Positions 27,950 to 36,673 of a DNA stretch of 64,000 bases are shown here, piece after piece (position 1 is the first letter of the stretch; each line of letters opens with the position of its first letter). The stretch is taken from NCBI GenBank assembly GCA_027067965.1, contig JAMOUV010000007.1:1-64000 (forward strand), read 5' to 3'. The notes beneath the pieces were generated by a model. That model searched no databases. It was not told the DNA's origin and saw only the letters and a list, made by a program, of their open reading frames with translations. The stretch comes from Flavobacteriales bacterium (GTDB lineage: Bacteria > Bacteroidota > Bacteroidia > Flavobacteriales > Flavobacteriaceae). A program made the position numbers and the translations under genes.

Positions 27950-29161
27950 CTACTCTTTGCCGTCCACGTAATCTTGCAAATAAGCGTAGCGTGGCATTAA
28001 TTGTCCGTCACGGGTAATACGGGCACGTTCCAAAATACCGTCTTTGTCACCTTCAATTAAAGCGGGAATAATGTATTTCATAAAATTTTCGCCGAAACCT
28101 TCCGATGCATCGCGCGCTATTTCGTTGGGCAAATTATCAACCGCCATCACGGCAATAGCATCCGGGTTTTTATAATCCGTTTCTTTACCGGTCCGCGGGT
28201 CATAACCGTAAACCGGCTCATCAATAGTGGATGCGCGGATGGTAGAAGCCACCGGCCCACCGATATCACAACTGATATCCGCCACCACTTTGATTTTATT
28301 ATCCGGGGCTTGCAAATGTTCGCGGGTGAGAATATAGGGTGCCCCTTCGCCGTAGTAATGACCGGCAATATACATATCGGCAACCTTGGTGAATTTTTCA
28401 AAATCACCTTCAAAACGTTCCGGATGGGTAAAAAATTCTTGAAAATCAAAAGGTTTTCCTTCCTTATGAATATTATACCAATCCACATCTACTTGGGTGT
28501 AAACGGGTTCATCGAATTTGCGAGACAAAAATTCTTCCGGAGTCACTTCGCGTATGCCCATGGCGTCGAGCATTTCCTTGGCACCCGAACCGACACGCCC
28601 CTTGCCGGTTAAAACAATTTTGATGGGAGGAAGTTTAGGATAAACCGAGCGCAAAACCTTTTTTAGTTCTTCTTTATCCTTCAATTCAATGGCTTTGGGC
28701 ATATCAAACAAACCCGATTTTAAACCGAAAGTCCGGATGGCATTATAGGCGCCCACCACACCGGCATAATATCCGAAAGCAACCAACCGGCGACCTTCTT
28801 TATCCGTCAGGGTCTCGTGATCATAGAGTTCGATATTTTTATCTAAAACGGCTTGTAATAATTTTCGATTATGCGGTTGTTTTTTGATTGTATGAGAAAA
28901 AAAGAAATATTTTTTACCGGGAATAAGGGCTTCCACCGGGACTTCTTTCACACCCAGCAATACATCGGCATCCAATATATCGTCCACTACCGGAATTCCC
29001 GCTTTTTTATATTCATCATCCGAAAAGGCCCGGTTGCCGGAACTTTCCACTACAATTTCCAACTGCGGATATTTTTCTTTCAATGCCCGGGCTTGAGCGG
29101 GCGTCAAAACCACTCTTCTATCAGGCGGATTCTTGCGTTCTTTAATCAATGCTATCTTCAT
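27950..29161 (-). CDS. LYS1-like saccharopine/alanine dehydrogenase family NAD(P)-dependent enzyme
   Basis: 403 residues. The N-terminal alanine-dehydrogenase/transhydrogenase-type domain starts IALIKERKNPPDRRVVLTP; the Rossmann part contains IKIVLTGKGRVGSGAKEML and VVADISCDIGGPVAST. This is the family of lysine-forming saccharopine dehydrogenase (LYS1), which joins lysine and 2-oxoglutarate. With the LYS9-like gene at 17.5 kb it suggests a saccharopine route of lysine breakdown. Monocistronic, next to the REP/RAYT locus. Confidence 0.8.
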   Translation of the reverse strand: MKIALIKERKNPPDRRVVLTPAQARALKEKYPQLEIVVESSGNRAFSDDEYKKAGIPVVDDILDADVLLGVKEVPVEALIPGKKYFFFSHTIKKQPHNRKLLQAVLDKNIELYDHETLTDKEGRRLVAFGYYAGVVGAYNAIRTFGLKSGLFDMPKAIELKDKEELKKVLRSVYPKLPPIKIVLTGKGRVGSGAKEMLDAMGIREVTPEEFLSRKFDEPVYTQVDVDWYNIHKEGKPFDFQEFFTHPERFEGDFEKFTKVADMYIAGHYYGEGAPYILTREHLQAPDNKIKVVADISCDIGGPVASTIRASTIDEPVYGYDPRTGKETDYKNPDAIAVMAVDNLPNEIARDASEGFGENFMKYIIPALIEGDKDGILERARITRDGQLMPRYAYLQDYVDGKE

Positions 29162-29351
29162 AATAGAGAATTTTCAATGAGCGGGAATATACGAAATTTT
29201 AGAGGATTTTTATCAAATAATCCGCGTATAGATACGACAATCATATTATCTTTTCGGGATTTTGTCACATTCGGTTTGATTTAAATCAACAAGCGTTATT
29301 CCTAAGGGACTTGGCGGTATTAGTTTTTTGTTTCTACCAAATTGCCTTTGG

Positions 29352-30806
29352 CTATTTACCGGCAAGCATATTTTTCTTTACTTCCAGCCCTTTTTCTTTG
29401 CCCAATTTGAGCATAAATTGATAAGCGGCCTCGAACTCGTTGGGAATCTCTCCGTCAAGAATGGCTTCTTTGATGGCTTCCTTAATTTCACCGATTTGGC
29501 GCGAAGGTTTTATGCCGAAAGATTGCATAATTATTTCTCCGGTGACGGGCGGCTGAAAATTTCGAATGCGGTCGCGTTCTTCCACTTCTTTGACCTTTTG
29601 CATGAGTTTTTTCAGATTGGTTTTATAACGGCGCTCGCGTTGCTTATTTTTGGTTGTGATATCCGCCTCGCATAATTTCATCAAGTCTTCAAATTCGTCT
29701 CCCGATTCGAATAACAATCTTCTCACGGCCGAATCCGTTACGTTTTCTTCGGTCAAGGCCACCGGGCGCGAACTCAATTTAATCAGTTTTTGGACATACT
29801 TCATCTGTTTGCCCAACGGCAAACGCAAACGACGGAAAATTTTCGGAACCATTTTGCTGCCCACCAATTCATGTCCGTGAAACGACCAACCGTTTTTGGG
29901 ATGATAGCGTTTGGTGGAAGGTTTGCCTATATCATGCAACAATGCCGCCCACCGCAACCATAGATTCGGTTGTTCATCCAACCGGGCAATATTATCGACT
30001 ACCTGAATGGTATGATAAAAATTATCTTTATGCGTTTTTCCTTCTACTTCTTCCACACCTTGCAATGCCGCCACTTCGGGTAAAATAATTTCCAACAAAC
30101 CGGTTTCAAACAATAATTTCAAGCCGGCGGAAGGTTTATCGGTAAGTAAGATTTTATTAAACTCATCCATAATACGTTCGGGCGACACGATTTTTATCCG
30201 ATCTTTATTGGCTTTGATGGCTTCATAAGTTTCTTCGGCTAATTTAAAACCCGGTAATTGGGCCACAAAACGGATCGCCCGCATCATACGAAGCGGATCA
30301 TCGGAAAAAGTAATATACGGATCGGTGGGCGTACGAATAATTTTTTTCTTCAGATCATTCATGCCACCGAACAAGTCGATGAGCGTGCCGTAATCTTCGT
30401 CGTTCAAACTGATGGCCATGGCATTCACGGTAAAATCACGGCGTTTTAAATCTTCTTCGAGCGTGGCGGGTTTAACATGTGGCTTTCGACTTTCCGGATC
30501 GTAAGATTCCTTGCGAGCGGTTACAAATTCCAATATCATGTCGTCTTTTTTTACCATGGCCGTACCGTAATTTTTATAGATATTAATCTTCGGTTCGCCC
30601 GTCAATTCATCCGCTACACGGCGGGTAAACATTTCCACATCACCCAACAGTACGAAATCTATGTCTTTTTTGGCTTTTCCGAACAACAACATATCCCGTA
30701 CATAACCTCCAACAACATATACCGGAATTCCCGTTTGTTTGGAAATCCGGCGGATTAATTCAAAAACGGGAAATTGCAATAAACGGATTTGCTTTTCTTT
30801 CTTCAT
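29352..30806 (-). CDS. cca: CCA tRNA nucleotidyltransferase / poly(A) polymerase family, with HD domain
   Basis: 484 residues. Nucleotidyltransferase head with GGYVRD (33-38) and the carboxylates DID (48-50). RRDFTVNAMAI and DPLRMMRAIRFVAQL follow, then an HD domain (RWAALLHDIGKPSTKRYH). It adds or repairs the 3' CCA of tRNA. Class II enzymes with an HD domain can also have phosphatase activity. It starts directly after the tsaC stop, so it is translated from the same transcript. Confidence 0.92.
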   Translation of the reverse strand: MKKEKQIRLLQFPVFELIRRISKQTGIPVYVVGGYVRDMLLFGKAKKDIDFVLLGDVEMFTRRVADELTGEPKINIYKNYGTAMVKKDDMILEFVTARKESYDPESRKPHVKPATLEEDLKRRDFTVNAMAISLNDEDYGTLIDLFGGMNDLKKKIIRTPTDPYITFSDDPLRMMRAIRFVAQLPGFKLAEETYEAIKANKDRIKIVSPERIMDEFNKILLTDKPSAGLKLLFETGLLEIILPEVAALQGVEEVEGKTHKDNFYHTIQVVDNIARLDEQPNLWLRWAALLHDIGKPSTKRYHPKNGWSFHGHELVGSKMVPKIFRRLRLPLGKQMKYVQKLIKLSSRPVALTEENVTDSAVRRLLFESGDEFEDLMKLCEADITTKNKQRERRYKTNLKKLMQKVKEVEERDRIRNFQPPVTGEIIMQSFGIKPSRQIGEIKEAIKEAILDGEIPNEFEAAYQFMLKLGKEKGLEVKKNMLAGK

Positions 30807-31352
30807 TCACGCTCTGATTATCTTCAAATCTCCGCCGGGCATAATTTTGACAATACGCGACGGTCTCGAAGAGATTTTTTTGCGGTGCAAATTTACAACA
30901 TAATCCGCTTGCGCAAGAATTTCCGGGTCAATTTCATCGAAATGCAACGGCGCGGGATGCCCGCTCTTGTTAGCGGAAGTGGAAATTAAAGGCAAGCTTA
31001 GTGTTTCTATCAAATTTTTGGCAAAACCTTTTTTCACCAATCTAACGGCTATGCTTCCGTCGGGTGCGCCGGCCAAGGCGGGTAAATTTTTAAAGGAAGG
31101 ATAAATAATGGTAGTCGGCCGGTAAGATTTCTGAATCAAATCAAGGGCCTGAGGCGGAATTTCTCCCACAATGCTTCGCAGCATATTCAAATCACTCACT
31201 AAAATAATAAATCCTTTTTCGGCCGGCCTTTTTTTTATATCGCTAATTTTACGAATAAGTTTTTCATTGGTTGCATCGCCCCCGATTCCCCAAATGGTAT
31301 CGGCGGGATAGATGATTACTCCTCCGTTTCGTACCACTTCAATTATACTCAT
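30807..31352 (-). CDS. tsaC: L-threonylcarbamoyladenylate synthase (TsaC/Sua5/YrdC)
   Basis: 181 residues, the short form without the Sua5 C-terminal domain. YrdC fold motifs: GGVIIYPADTIWGIGGDATNEK, KKRPAEKGFIILV, and the PxISTSANKSGHPAP motif. It makes threonylcarbamoyl-AMP for the t6A37 modification of ANN-decoding tRNAs. ATGA overlap (4 nt) with the glycosyltransferase gene before it; abuts the CCA gene. Confidence 0.93.
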   Translation of the reverse strand: MSIIEVVRNGGVIIYPADTIWGIGGDATNEKLIRKISDIKKRPAEKGFIILVSDLNMLRSIVGEIPPQALDLIQKSYRPTTIIYPSFKNLPALAGAPDGSIAVRLVKKGFAKNLIETLSLPLISTSANKSGHPAPLHFDEIDPEILAQADYVVNLHRKKISSRPSRIVKIMPGGDLKIIRA

Positions 31353-33196
31353 GAATGCGACTTTTTATATAAATTTCTCAAATTTTCATGCCTTTTCCAA
31401 ACGGCTTTCATATAATGTTTGGCTATTAAAAATCCCGCTTTTCCATCCAAAAATCCGAAATGCCAAATATAATGTTTAAAAAAACGATATACCGGACCGA
31501 AGATTTGCATAAACGGATTGTATTTATGGCCTTTTATATACCATTCTTCGGCCTTCAATCGGGCATACAAAGAAAGTTTTTGCTCGAAATGCGCCCGATT
31601 TTTATAAGTATAATGCAAAATTTTATTTTTTAATTTTCCAACGGGACCCTTTGCTGCAATTTCTTCATGCACAAAACTTCCGTCATAACGGGCATATTTT
31701 TTATTAAACAAACGGATACATTTATCGTTTTTCCATCCGCTGAAATTTATTTTTTTATTTCCTATAAAATTTTGTCTCGGTATCCAATAGGCCACATAGT
31801 TTTCCCGTCCGCAGCGTTGCAGAATTTCGTCCCGGAGATTCTCGTCCACCCTTTCGTCGGCATCCAAGATAAAAATCCAATCATGGGCGGCTTGTTCAAT
31901 AGCAAAATTTTTCTGAGCCGAAAAATTGTCAAATGCCCGCTGAATCACTTTCACGCCCTTTGAAGCAGCCAATTCAAGGGTCCGGTCGGAACTCATGGAA
32001 TCTATGACTAAAATTTCATCAGCCCATGCTACCGAATTGATGGCCTCCTCGATATTATCTTCTTCGTTTAAGGTAGGAATAATAGCGGTAATGGGCGGAC
32101 ATGTGCTTTTTTCCCTTGCCGGCAAGATTTTATTTTTCCCGGACCATACATCTTTATATACACGCGCATATTCGCCGACGGCTTTTTCCCATGTGAATCG
32201 TAAACTATGCCGCCTAATTTGTTCCGCCCTATTGTTTGCTTTATAATCTTTCAAGCCCTCGTTCAAAACACTGCGCATATGAGACGGGGCGAAATTCTGA
32301 AAATAATAGGCCACATCTCCACCTATTTCGGGCAAACTTGTGTGAGTGGACAAAAAAACCGGTTTACCCAATCGCATGGCTTCGATGGGCGGAATTCCGA
32401 AGCCCTCGGATATGGATGGAAAGAGAAATGCTTCCGTATTTTTTAAATACCAGTATTTTTCTTTATCGTCAATGGAACCTATTAACTTTACCCGGTCCTG
32501 CACCCCGTATTTTTCGGCTTCTTCGCGAATTTTTTTTACATATTCTTTATCCGGTTGAATGCCTGCAATAATCAATTCGAATTCATTACCGGCGAGCAAT
32601 GCAGGCAGGACATGGAAATGCTTTTTGTACAATACCGTCCCCAAAGCAAACAAAAATGGTTTTTCGGGACGGTAACGCGGCGAGTCGAATTCGGGATATT
32701 CTTTCAAATCCACTCCATTATAAATGACTACTATTTCCTTTCCTTTCGTATTCAAATGGGTTTCAATGTCTTTCTTCACATATTCGGAAATGGTTGTTAT
32801 TACATCCGCCCTGTCAATTCTTTCCTGAATTTTGTCCAACAAACGTTTTTTCTTCAAAGACGATTTATCGGTGTATAAAAAATTTAAATCATGAATGGTA
32901 TAAACAAACTTTATTTTCCCCTTGGGAACATATTTGGTCAATTGCCACGTACCGTGCCACACATCGTATCGATGATCTTTATACAAATAAATTTTATCCA
33001 AAAAAGTCCGCGTAAGCGTTTTCAAATGTGCGGGAAAATAAATGCCGGGATATTTAAAGAACGTTAAATCGAATTCGTTTCCGTGGTATTTTTGCAAATT
33101 TTCGGCCAGTTGCAGGCAATAGTAATACAATCCCGTATAGGGATGCTTCATTCTTTCGACATCGACAATTACGGACGGTTTTTTTTTCAAGACCAA
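31349..33196 (-). CDS. Two-domain glycosyltransferase: GT4 fused to GT2
   Basis: 615 residues. The first ~360 residues are a GT4 (GT-B) enzyme: YTIHDLNFLYT, DVITTISEYVKKDI, VIYNGVDLKEYPEF, FLFALGTVLYKKH and the EGFGIPPIEAM donor-site motif. From ~375 there is a GT2 domain of the WaaE/KdtX-like group: ITAIIPTLNEEDNIEEAINSV, EILVIDSMSSDRT, FILDADERVDE. One chain could add two sugars in sequence to lipid A core or another surface glycan. Start is TTG (33196) or TTG (33190); no ATG precedes the first strand. It lies next to tRNA-modification genes rather than in the polysaccharide cluster. Confidence 0.88.
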   Translation of the reverse strand: MVLKKKPSVIVDVERMKHPYTGLYYYCLQLAENLQKYHGNEFDLTFFKYPGIYFPAHLKTLTRTFLDKIYLYKDHRYDVWHGTWQLTKYVPKGKIKFVYTIHDLNFLYTDKSSLKKKRLLDKIQERIDRADVITTISEYVKKDIETHLNTKGKEIVVIYNGVDLKEYPEFDSPRYRPEKPFLFALGTVLYKKHFHVLPALLAGNEFELIIAGIQPDKEYVKKIREEAEKYGVQDRVKLIGSIDDKEKYWYLKNTEAFLFPSISEGFGIPPIEAMRLGKPVFLSTHTSLPEIGGDVAYYFQNFAPSHMRSVLNEGLKDYKANNRAEQIRRHSLRFTWEKAVGEYARVYKDVWSGKNKILPAREKSTCPPITAIIPTLNEEDNIEEAINSVAWADEILVIDSMSSDRTLELAASKGVKVIQRAFDNFSAQKNFAIEQAAHDWIFILDADERVDENLRDEILQRCGRENYVAYWIPRQNFIGNKKINFSGWKNDKCIRLFNKKYARYDGSFVHEEIAAKGPVGKLKNKILHYTYKNRAHFEQKLSLYARLKAEEWYIKGHKYNPFMQIFGPVYRFFKHYIWHFGFLDGKAGFLIAKHYMKAVWKRHENLRNLYKKSHS

Positions 33197-33211
33197 AAAT
33201 TAATTTCCTCG

Positions 33212-33219
33212 CAAATATA
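33212..33219 (-). promoter_or_regulatory. Minus-strand promoter -7 element (TATATTTG)
   Basis: CAAATATA on the plus strand, 15 nt before the TTG start of the GT4-GT2 gene. It would drive GT4-GT2, tsaC and cca. Confidence 0.55.
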
Positions 33220-33226
33220 ATTAAAA

Positions 33227-33580
33227 CTACCCGCCTACTTTTTTGACGTGGAATCCTTCTTTTTTTAATAATTCGATTACTTTGTCTCTATTATTTCCTT
33301 GAATGATTATTTCGGAGTTCTTTACATTTCCTCCTACGCCCAATTTGGTTTTCAAGCGTTTGGCGAGGGCTTTTATTTCATCGTTATGCATGGTAAATCC
33401 TTTCAATACGGTAACCACTTTTCCGCCTCGACCTTTTTTGGAAAAATGGGCTTCGATCCATTGATCTTGAGGATCGACATTTGAAATTTTGTTCATCAAC
33501 TCCTTATCGGTGGAATAAACCAAGCCGTTCGCACGAGACAAATCGGAAAAACTTCTGATGATTTTCTTTTTTTTGGACAT
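33227..33580 (-). CDS. SUI1/eIF1-like translation factor homologue (YciH family)
   Basis: 117 residues from the ATG at 33580. The longer reading to 33640 would run into the upstream gene and adds residues with no family similarity, so the MSKKKKIIRSFSDL start is chosen. SUI1 signature: GRGGKVVTVLKGF, then LAKRLKTKLGVGGNVKNSEIIIQGN..KVIELLKKEGF. Bacterial homologues bind the ribosome and are thought to check initiation, but are not essential. Confidence 0.92.
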   Translation of the reverse strand: MSKKKKIIRSFSDLSRANGLVYSTDKELMNKISNVDPQDQWIEAHFSKKGRGGKVVTVLKGFTMHNDEIKALAKRLKTKLGVGGNVKNSEIIIQGNNRDKVIELLKKEGFHVKKVGG

Positions 33581-33596
33581 TTCGATTAATTTTTTA

Positions 33597-33962
33597 TCAA
33601 AATTCGCTTTTTGCCAGCATAAGTAAGGTGCAATCTTCAATCACTTCAATATCATTTTCTTCCAATAACGAGCGAAATTCTCGATTTTCCGCACCGGGAT
33701 TAAAAATGACTCGTTTCGGCCGCCATTTTAATACCGATTCATAATAATTTTTCTGATTTTCCGGCGACAGATAAATACTTACGGTATCCACATTATCCAA
33801 AGAAACATTTTTCATGGGCACAATAAAAACATCACCTATACGGCCTCTATTTAAACCAACTGGCAACACATCATGACCATGTCGTTTTAACAAACGAACG
33901 GCTTTATTTGAAAATCGTTCGGGCTTCTCGGAAGCCCCCAAAACCACTACTTTTTCATGCAT
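33597..33962 (-). CDS. CoA-binding domain protein (YccU-type)
   Basis: 121 residues from the ATG at 33962, two nt after the upstream stop; a TTG at 33968 would overlap it. Rossmann-like CoA-binding fold: VVVLGASEKPERFSNKAVRLLKRHGHDVLPV, RVIFNPGAENREFRSLLEENDIEVIEDC. Small family with no settled function. In a tight run with the small acidic protein and MATE genes. Confidence 0.85.
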   Translation of the reverse strand: MHEKVVVLGASEKPERFSNKAVRLLKRHGHDVLPVGLNRGRIGDVFIVPMKNVSLDNVDTVSIYLSPENQKNYYESVLKWRPKRVIFNPGAENREFRSLLEENDIEVIEDCTLLMLAKSEF

Positions 33963-33964
33963 TA

Positions 33965-34201
33965 TCAATCGGCTTCGTAACGTTTCATTTCATTATCATA
34001 AAATTGAAAGGCCTGTTCCACCAAAGCAATCAAATCGTTTTTATTTTCTTCGGCCTCTTTGGCGGGAATTTCATCCAACCATTCCACCTCTTCGGTTACC
34101 ACATTCAACAAGAAGCGCGGATATTCGGTATGCAATACATAAATATCATCGGGAAAATCCATGCTATCGGCTATTAAAAACTTAGGTGCTTTCATTTTCA
34201 A
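33965..34201 (-). CDS. Small acidic conserved protein, unknown function
   Basis: 78 residues, strongly acidic, with KFLIADSMDFPDDIYVLHTEYPRFLLNV and a C-terminal helix ending DNEMKRYEAD. I recall very similar short proteins in many Flavobacteriia, without assigned function. It overlaps the MATE gene by 20 nt and ends 2 nt before the CoA-binding gene. Confidence 0.75.
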   Translation of the reverse strand: MKMKAPKFLIADSMDFPDDIYVLHTEYPRFLLNVVTEEVEWLDEIPAKEAEENKNDLIALVEQAFQFYDNEMKRYEAD

Positions 34202-35549
34202 TAATTTTTTTCGAAATATAATGAAAACGCAGGAATAATAAAATAGCCGCTACGGTCAATCCGGTAAGTAATCCGATCCAAATGCCATATACTCCCCAGA
34301 TTTTGGCTCCGAAAAATGCAACCGGAAATCCGATAAGCCAATAGGAAAAAAAAGTAATCAAAACGGGGATTTTCACATCCTGCAACCCCCGCAATGCGCC
34401 TTGCACACTGACTTGGATGCTATCGGAAATCTGAAAAATACCGGCAATTACCAACAATCCGGCTGCCATTTCTGCTACTTGTTCCACATCGGGACCGCCA
34501 TGGCGTTTGCTTAAATAAATCCACGGCAATATATGTCTAAAAACGATGTATATGACCGAAAAAAACAATCCGATAACGGCCGATTCGAGAAAAATGGAAA
34601 ATGCAATTCGACGCATTTCATGGTATTCCTTTTTTCCGTAACGATAACCGATTCGAATGGTGGCCGCCACACCGAATCCGATAAAAATCATAAATGTCAG
34701 TGAAGCCATTTGTAATGCGATTTGATTGGCGGCTTGCGGAATGGTCCCCAAGGTGCCGGCCAACCAAACACTTGCCGTAAAAATCCCCATTTCAAAAACG
34801 GATTGATATCCGGAAGGGAATCCCAAAGAGAGAATCTTTTTGATGATTTCGAGATTTAATATTTTTTCGGGCAATCGGGTTACATATTGTTTCGTAGCAG
34901 GATGCTTGGCCATCAAATACCAAAAAATAAATATAATTATGAACCGCGCAAAAACGGTACCCAAGCCGGCTCCGAGCACTTCTAATCTCGGAAAAATCCA
35001 CACGCCGTAAATCAACACATAACTGACCGCAATATTGATAATATTAGTAATAATTATGGCATTCATGGAAATTTTCGTGTAACCCATTCCGTCGGAAAAT
35101 TGTTTCATCGCCTGAAAAATCATGATAAATAAAACGGAAAATCCCACCCAATAAATGTAAGGAATGGCAATTTTTACCACCTCGGGCGGTTGGTGAGCCA
35201 TTTTTAATAACGGAATAGCCAAATATATCAGCAATACCATCACTAACCCCATGATAAAATTGACAAGCAATCCATTGTAAAAAATTTGATGCAAACGGTT
35301 TTTGTTATTCATTCCCAAGGCCTCGGAAACCAATGGTGTAATGGCCGCAGAAAAACCGATCCCGAAGGACATAACAAAGAAAATGGTGCTATTGGCCAAT
35401 GAGATTGCAGCCAATGCGGCCGGCCCCAATTTGCCCACCATTATATTATCAGCCAAGCCCACCAACACCTGACCCAAATAACCGATCATTACGGGCCAAG
35501 CCAATGATAAATTCTGCTTAAATTCTCGTGTATATTGACTTAAATTCAT
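34182..35549 (-). CDS. MATE-family multidrug/sodium efflux transporter
   Basis: 455 residues from the ATG at 35549; the upstream ATG at 35558 lies inside the promoter. About twelve membrane segments. Family features: SLAWPVMIGYLGQVLVGLADNIMVGKLGPAALAAISLANS near the start and the second-half repeat FPSGYQSVFEMGIFTASVWLAGTLG. It exports cationic drugs in exchange for Na+ or H+. First gene of a run with two small proteins. Confidence 0.93.
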   Translation of the reverse strand: MNLSQYTREFKQNLSLAWPVMIGYLGQVLVGLADNIMVGKLGPAALAAISLANSTIFFVMSFGIGFSAAITPLVSEALGMNNKNRLHQIFYNGLLVNFIMGLVMVLLIYLAIPLLKMAHQPPEVVKIAIPYIYWVGFSVLFIMIFQAMKQFSDGMGYTKISMNAIIITNIINIAVSYVLIYGVWIFPRLEVLGAGLGTVFARFIIIFIFWYLMAKHPATKQYVTRLPEKILNLEIIKKILSLGFPSGYQSVFEMGIFTASVWLAGTLGTIPQAANQIALQMASLTFMIFIGFGVAATIRIGYRYGKKEYHEMRRIAFSIFLESAVIGLFFSVIYIVFRHILPWIYLSKRHGGPDVEQVAEMAAGLLVIAGIFQISDSIQVSVQGALRGLQDVKIPVLITFFSYWLIGFPVAFFGAKIWGVYGIWIGLLTGLTVAAILLFLRFHYISKKIIENEST

Positions 35550-35555
35550 GAAATG

Positions 35556-35563
35556 CAAAGGTA
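35556..35563 (-). promoter_or_regulatory. Minus-strand promoter -7 element (TACCTTTG) of the MATE gene
   Basis: CAAAGGTA on the plus strand; only 6 nt separate it from the ATG at 35549, so the transcript would have almost no leader. Confidence 0.45.
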
Positions 35564-35723
35564 GGCAAATATCCGGTTTGCTTCTTAGATGCCGGCATGA
35601 TGAATCAAATTATAATTTCATTTCGAAGAAATTCAAAAATATACGCCGGCATCAGTTCCAATAAGGTCATGCCGACGTAAAAAAATTTCATCTGAAATAA
35701 AAGAAAAACGAAATTCCGAAGAT

Positions 35724-36350
35724 TTATTTCAAATTAACCCGAAGCCCTACTTTCATGTTATAAAACAAAACCCTGTCAGGTGTGATGACACATAACATGC
35801 CCGGAGGTTGATATAGCAACATGCCCGGTTCGAAAGCTGAAAAAACGGAGATCGACTTGGTCAGGTTTTTTTCAAACTCCATTCGAAGAGCCATAGAAGG
35901 CCGGTGGGAAATCACTTTTTCATCGATAAAATTATAGGTTTCATTATTTTCTTGATCGGTTTGTTGGGTATCTTCATGAATGTAGAAGTAGGATAACCCG
36001 AACAAAGGGCCAATATAAAGACCTGCATTTTTCCATTTCTTGAACAAATTATAACCGAAATACATGGAAAAAGTCAATAATTTGTTGTCCGGATTTACGG
36101 AATTAAGATATTCCCTTCCATCGGCCGAAGAAAAATATTTAAACGAATAGGGATCTTTATTCCATACATACGAAAAACCGAATCCCAATTTATGTTTATC
36201 TAAATTAAAATTATAAAATAACTCCATCCCGTAGTTTTCTCGGTAGCGGAAATAATCCGTTTTTAAATAGACAGGAGCAATTTCAATTTGTTGGGCGGAA
36301 AAAACAAAACTTGTAAGCAGAAAGATTAAGGAAAAAATATTCTTTTTCAT
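35724..36350 (-). CDS. Predicted outer-membrane beta-barrel protein, unknown
   Basis: 208 residues. Signal peptide of ~18 residues (IFSLIFLLTSFVFSAQQ). The rest is a run of amphipathic, aromatic-rich strands (YGMELFYNFNLDKHKLGFGFSYVW, LTFSMYFGYNLF, GLYIGPLFGLSYFYI) ending KVGLRVNLK, as in small 8-strand barrels. No family assigned. Single gene. Confidence 0.72.
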   Translation of the reverse strand: MKKNIFSLIFLLTSFVFSAQQIEIAPVYLKTDYFRYRENYGMELFYNFNLDKHKLGFGFSYVWNKDPYSFKYFSSADGREYLNSVNPDNKLLTFSMYFGYNLFKKWKNAGLYIGPLFGLSYFYIHEDTQQTDQENNETYNFIDEKVISHRPSMALRMEFEKNLTKSISVFSAFEPGMLLYQPPGMLCVITPDRVLFYNMKVGLRVNLK

Positions 36351-36405
36351 GAGAGTTTTTAGTTCACATGATGCAAAAATTATGCCTTTTAAAGTTAATA
36401 TTTAC

Positions 36406-36582
36406 TCAGAAGGTCTCACACGATTGCGTTTGTTCGTTCCATTTTCCTCCGGCATCCAAGCATTTGTCCCGTTTAATAAAATTATCCCATTTATGATAAG
36501 CCCATCAGAACCATAAAATCAAAAATAGAATGGCTACAATTTTTATTAATTTTTTAATTTTACTAAATTTCTTCTTTCTCAT
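36406..36582 (-). pseudogene. Small membrane protein gene with one in-frame TGA
   Basis: 59 codons from an ATG at 36582 to a TGA at 36408-36406, interrupted by TGA at codon 26 (36507-36505). Before it: MRKKKFSKIKKLIK followed by a hydrophobic helix IVAILFLILWF. After it: WAYHKWDNFIKRDK and then CLDAGGKWNEQTQSCE, a motif I know from small bacterial proteins where two Cys frame a GGxW turn. Reading through the TGA gives a sensible protein, so this is a broken gene, a base error, or a recoded stop. Confidence 0.5.
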
Positions 36583-36644
36583 ACAACAATTTAGGGTTTA
36601 TTCACTTTTCATTCCAATTCAAATCAACAAACTGGTAAAAATCC

Positions 36645-36652
36645 TATCTTTG
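36645..36652 (+). promoter_or_regulatory. Promoter -7 element (TATCTTTG) of pnuC
   Basis: Matches TAnnTTTG and lies 21 nt before the pnuC ATG. Confidence 0.55.
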
Positions 36653-36673
36653 AAAATCTTTTTCTAAAAAATT

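Noticed and set aside
27676-27971. Frames through the right REP cluster
   Set aside because: Same repeat artefact.
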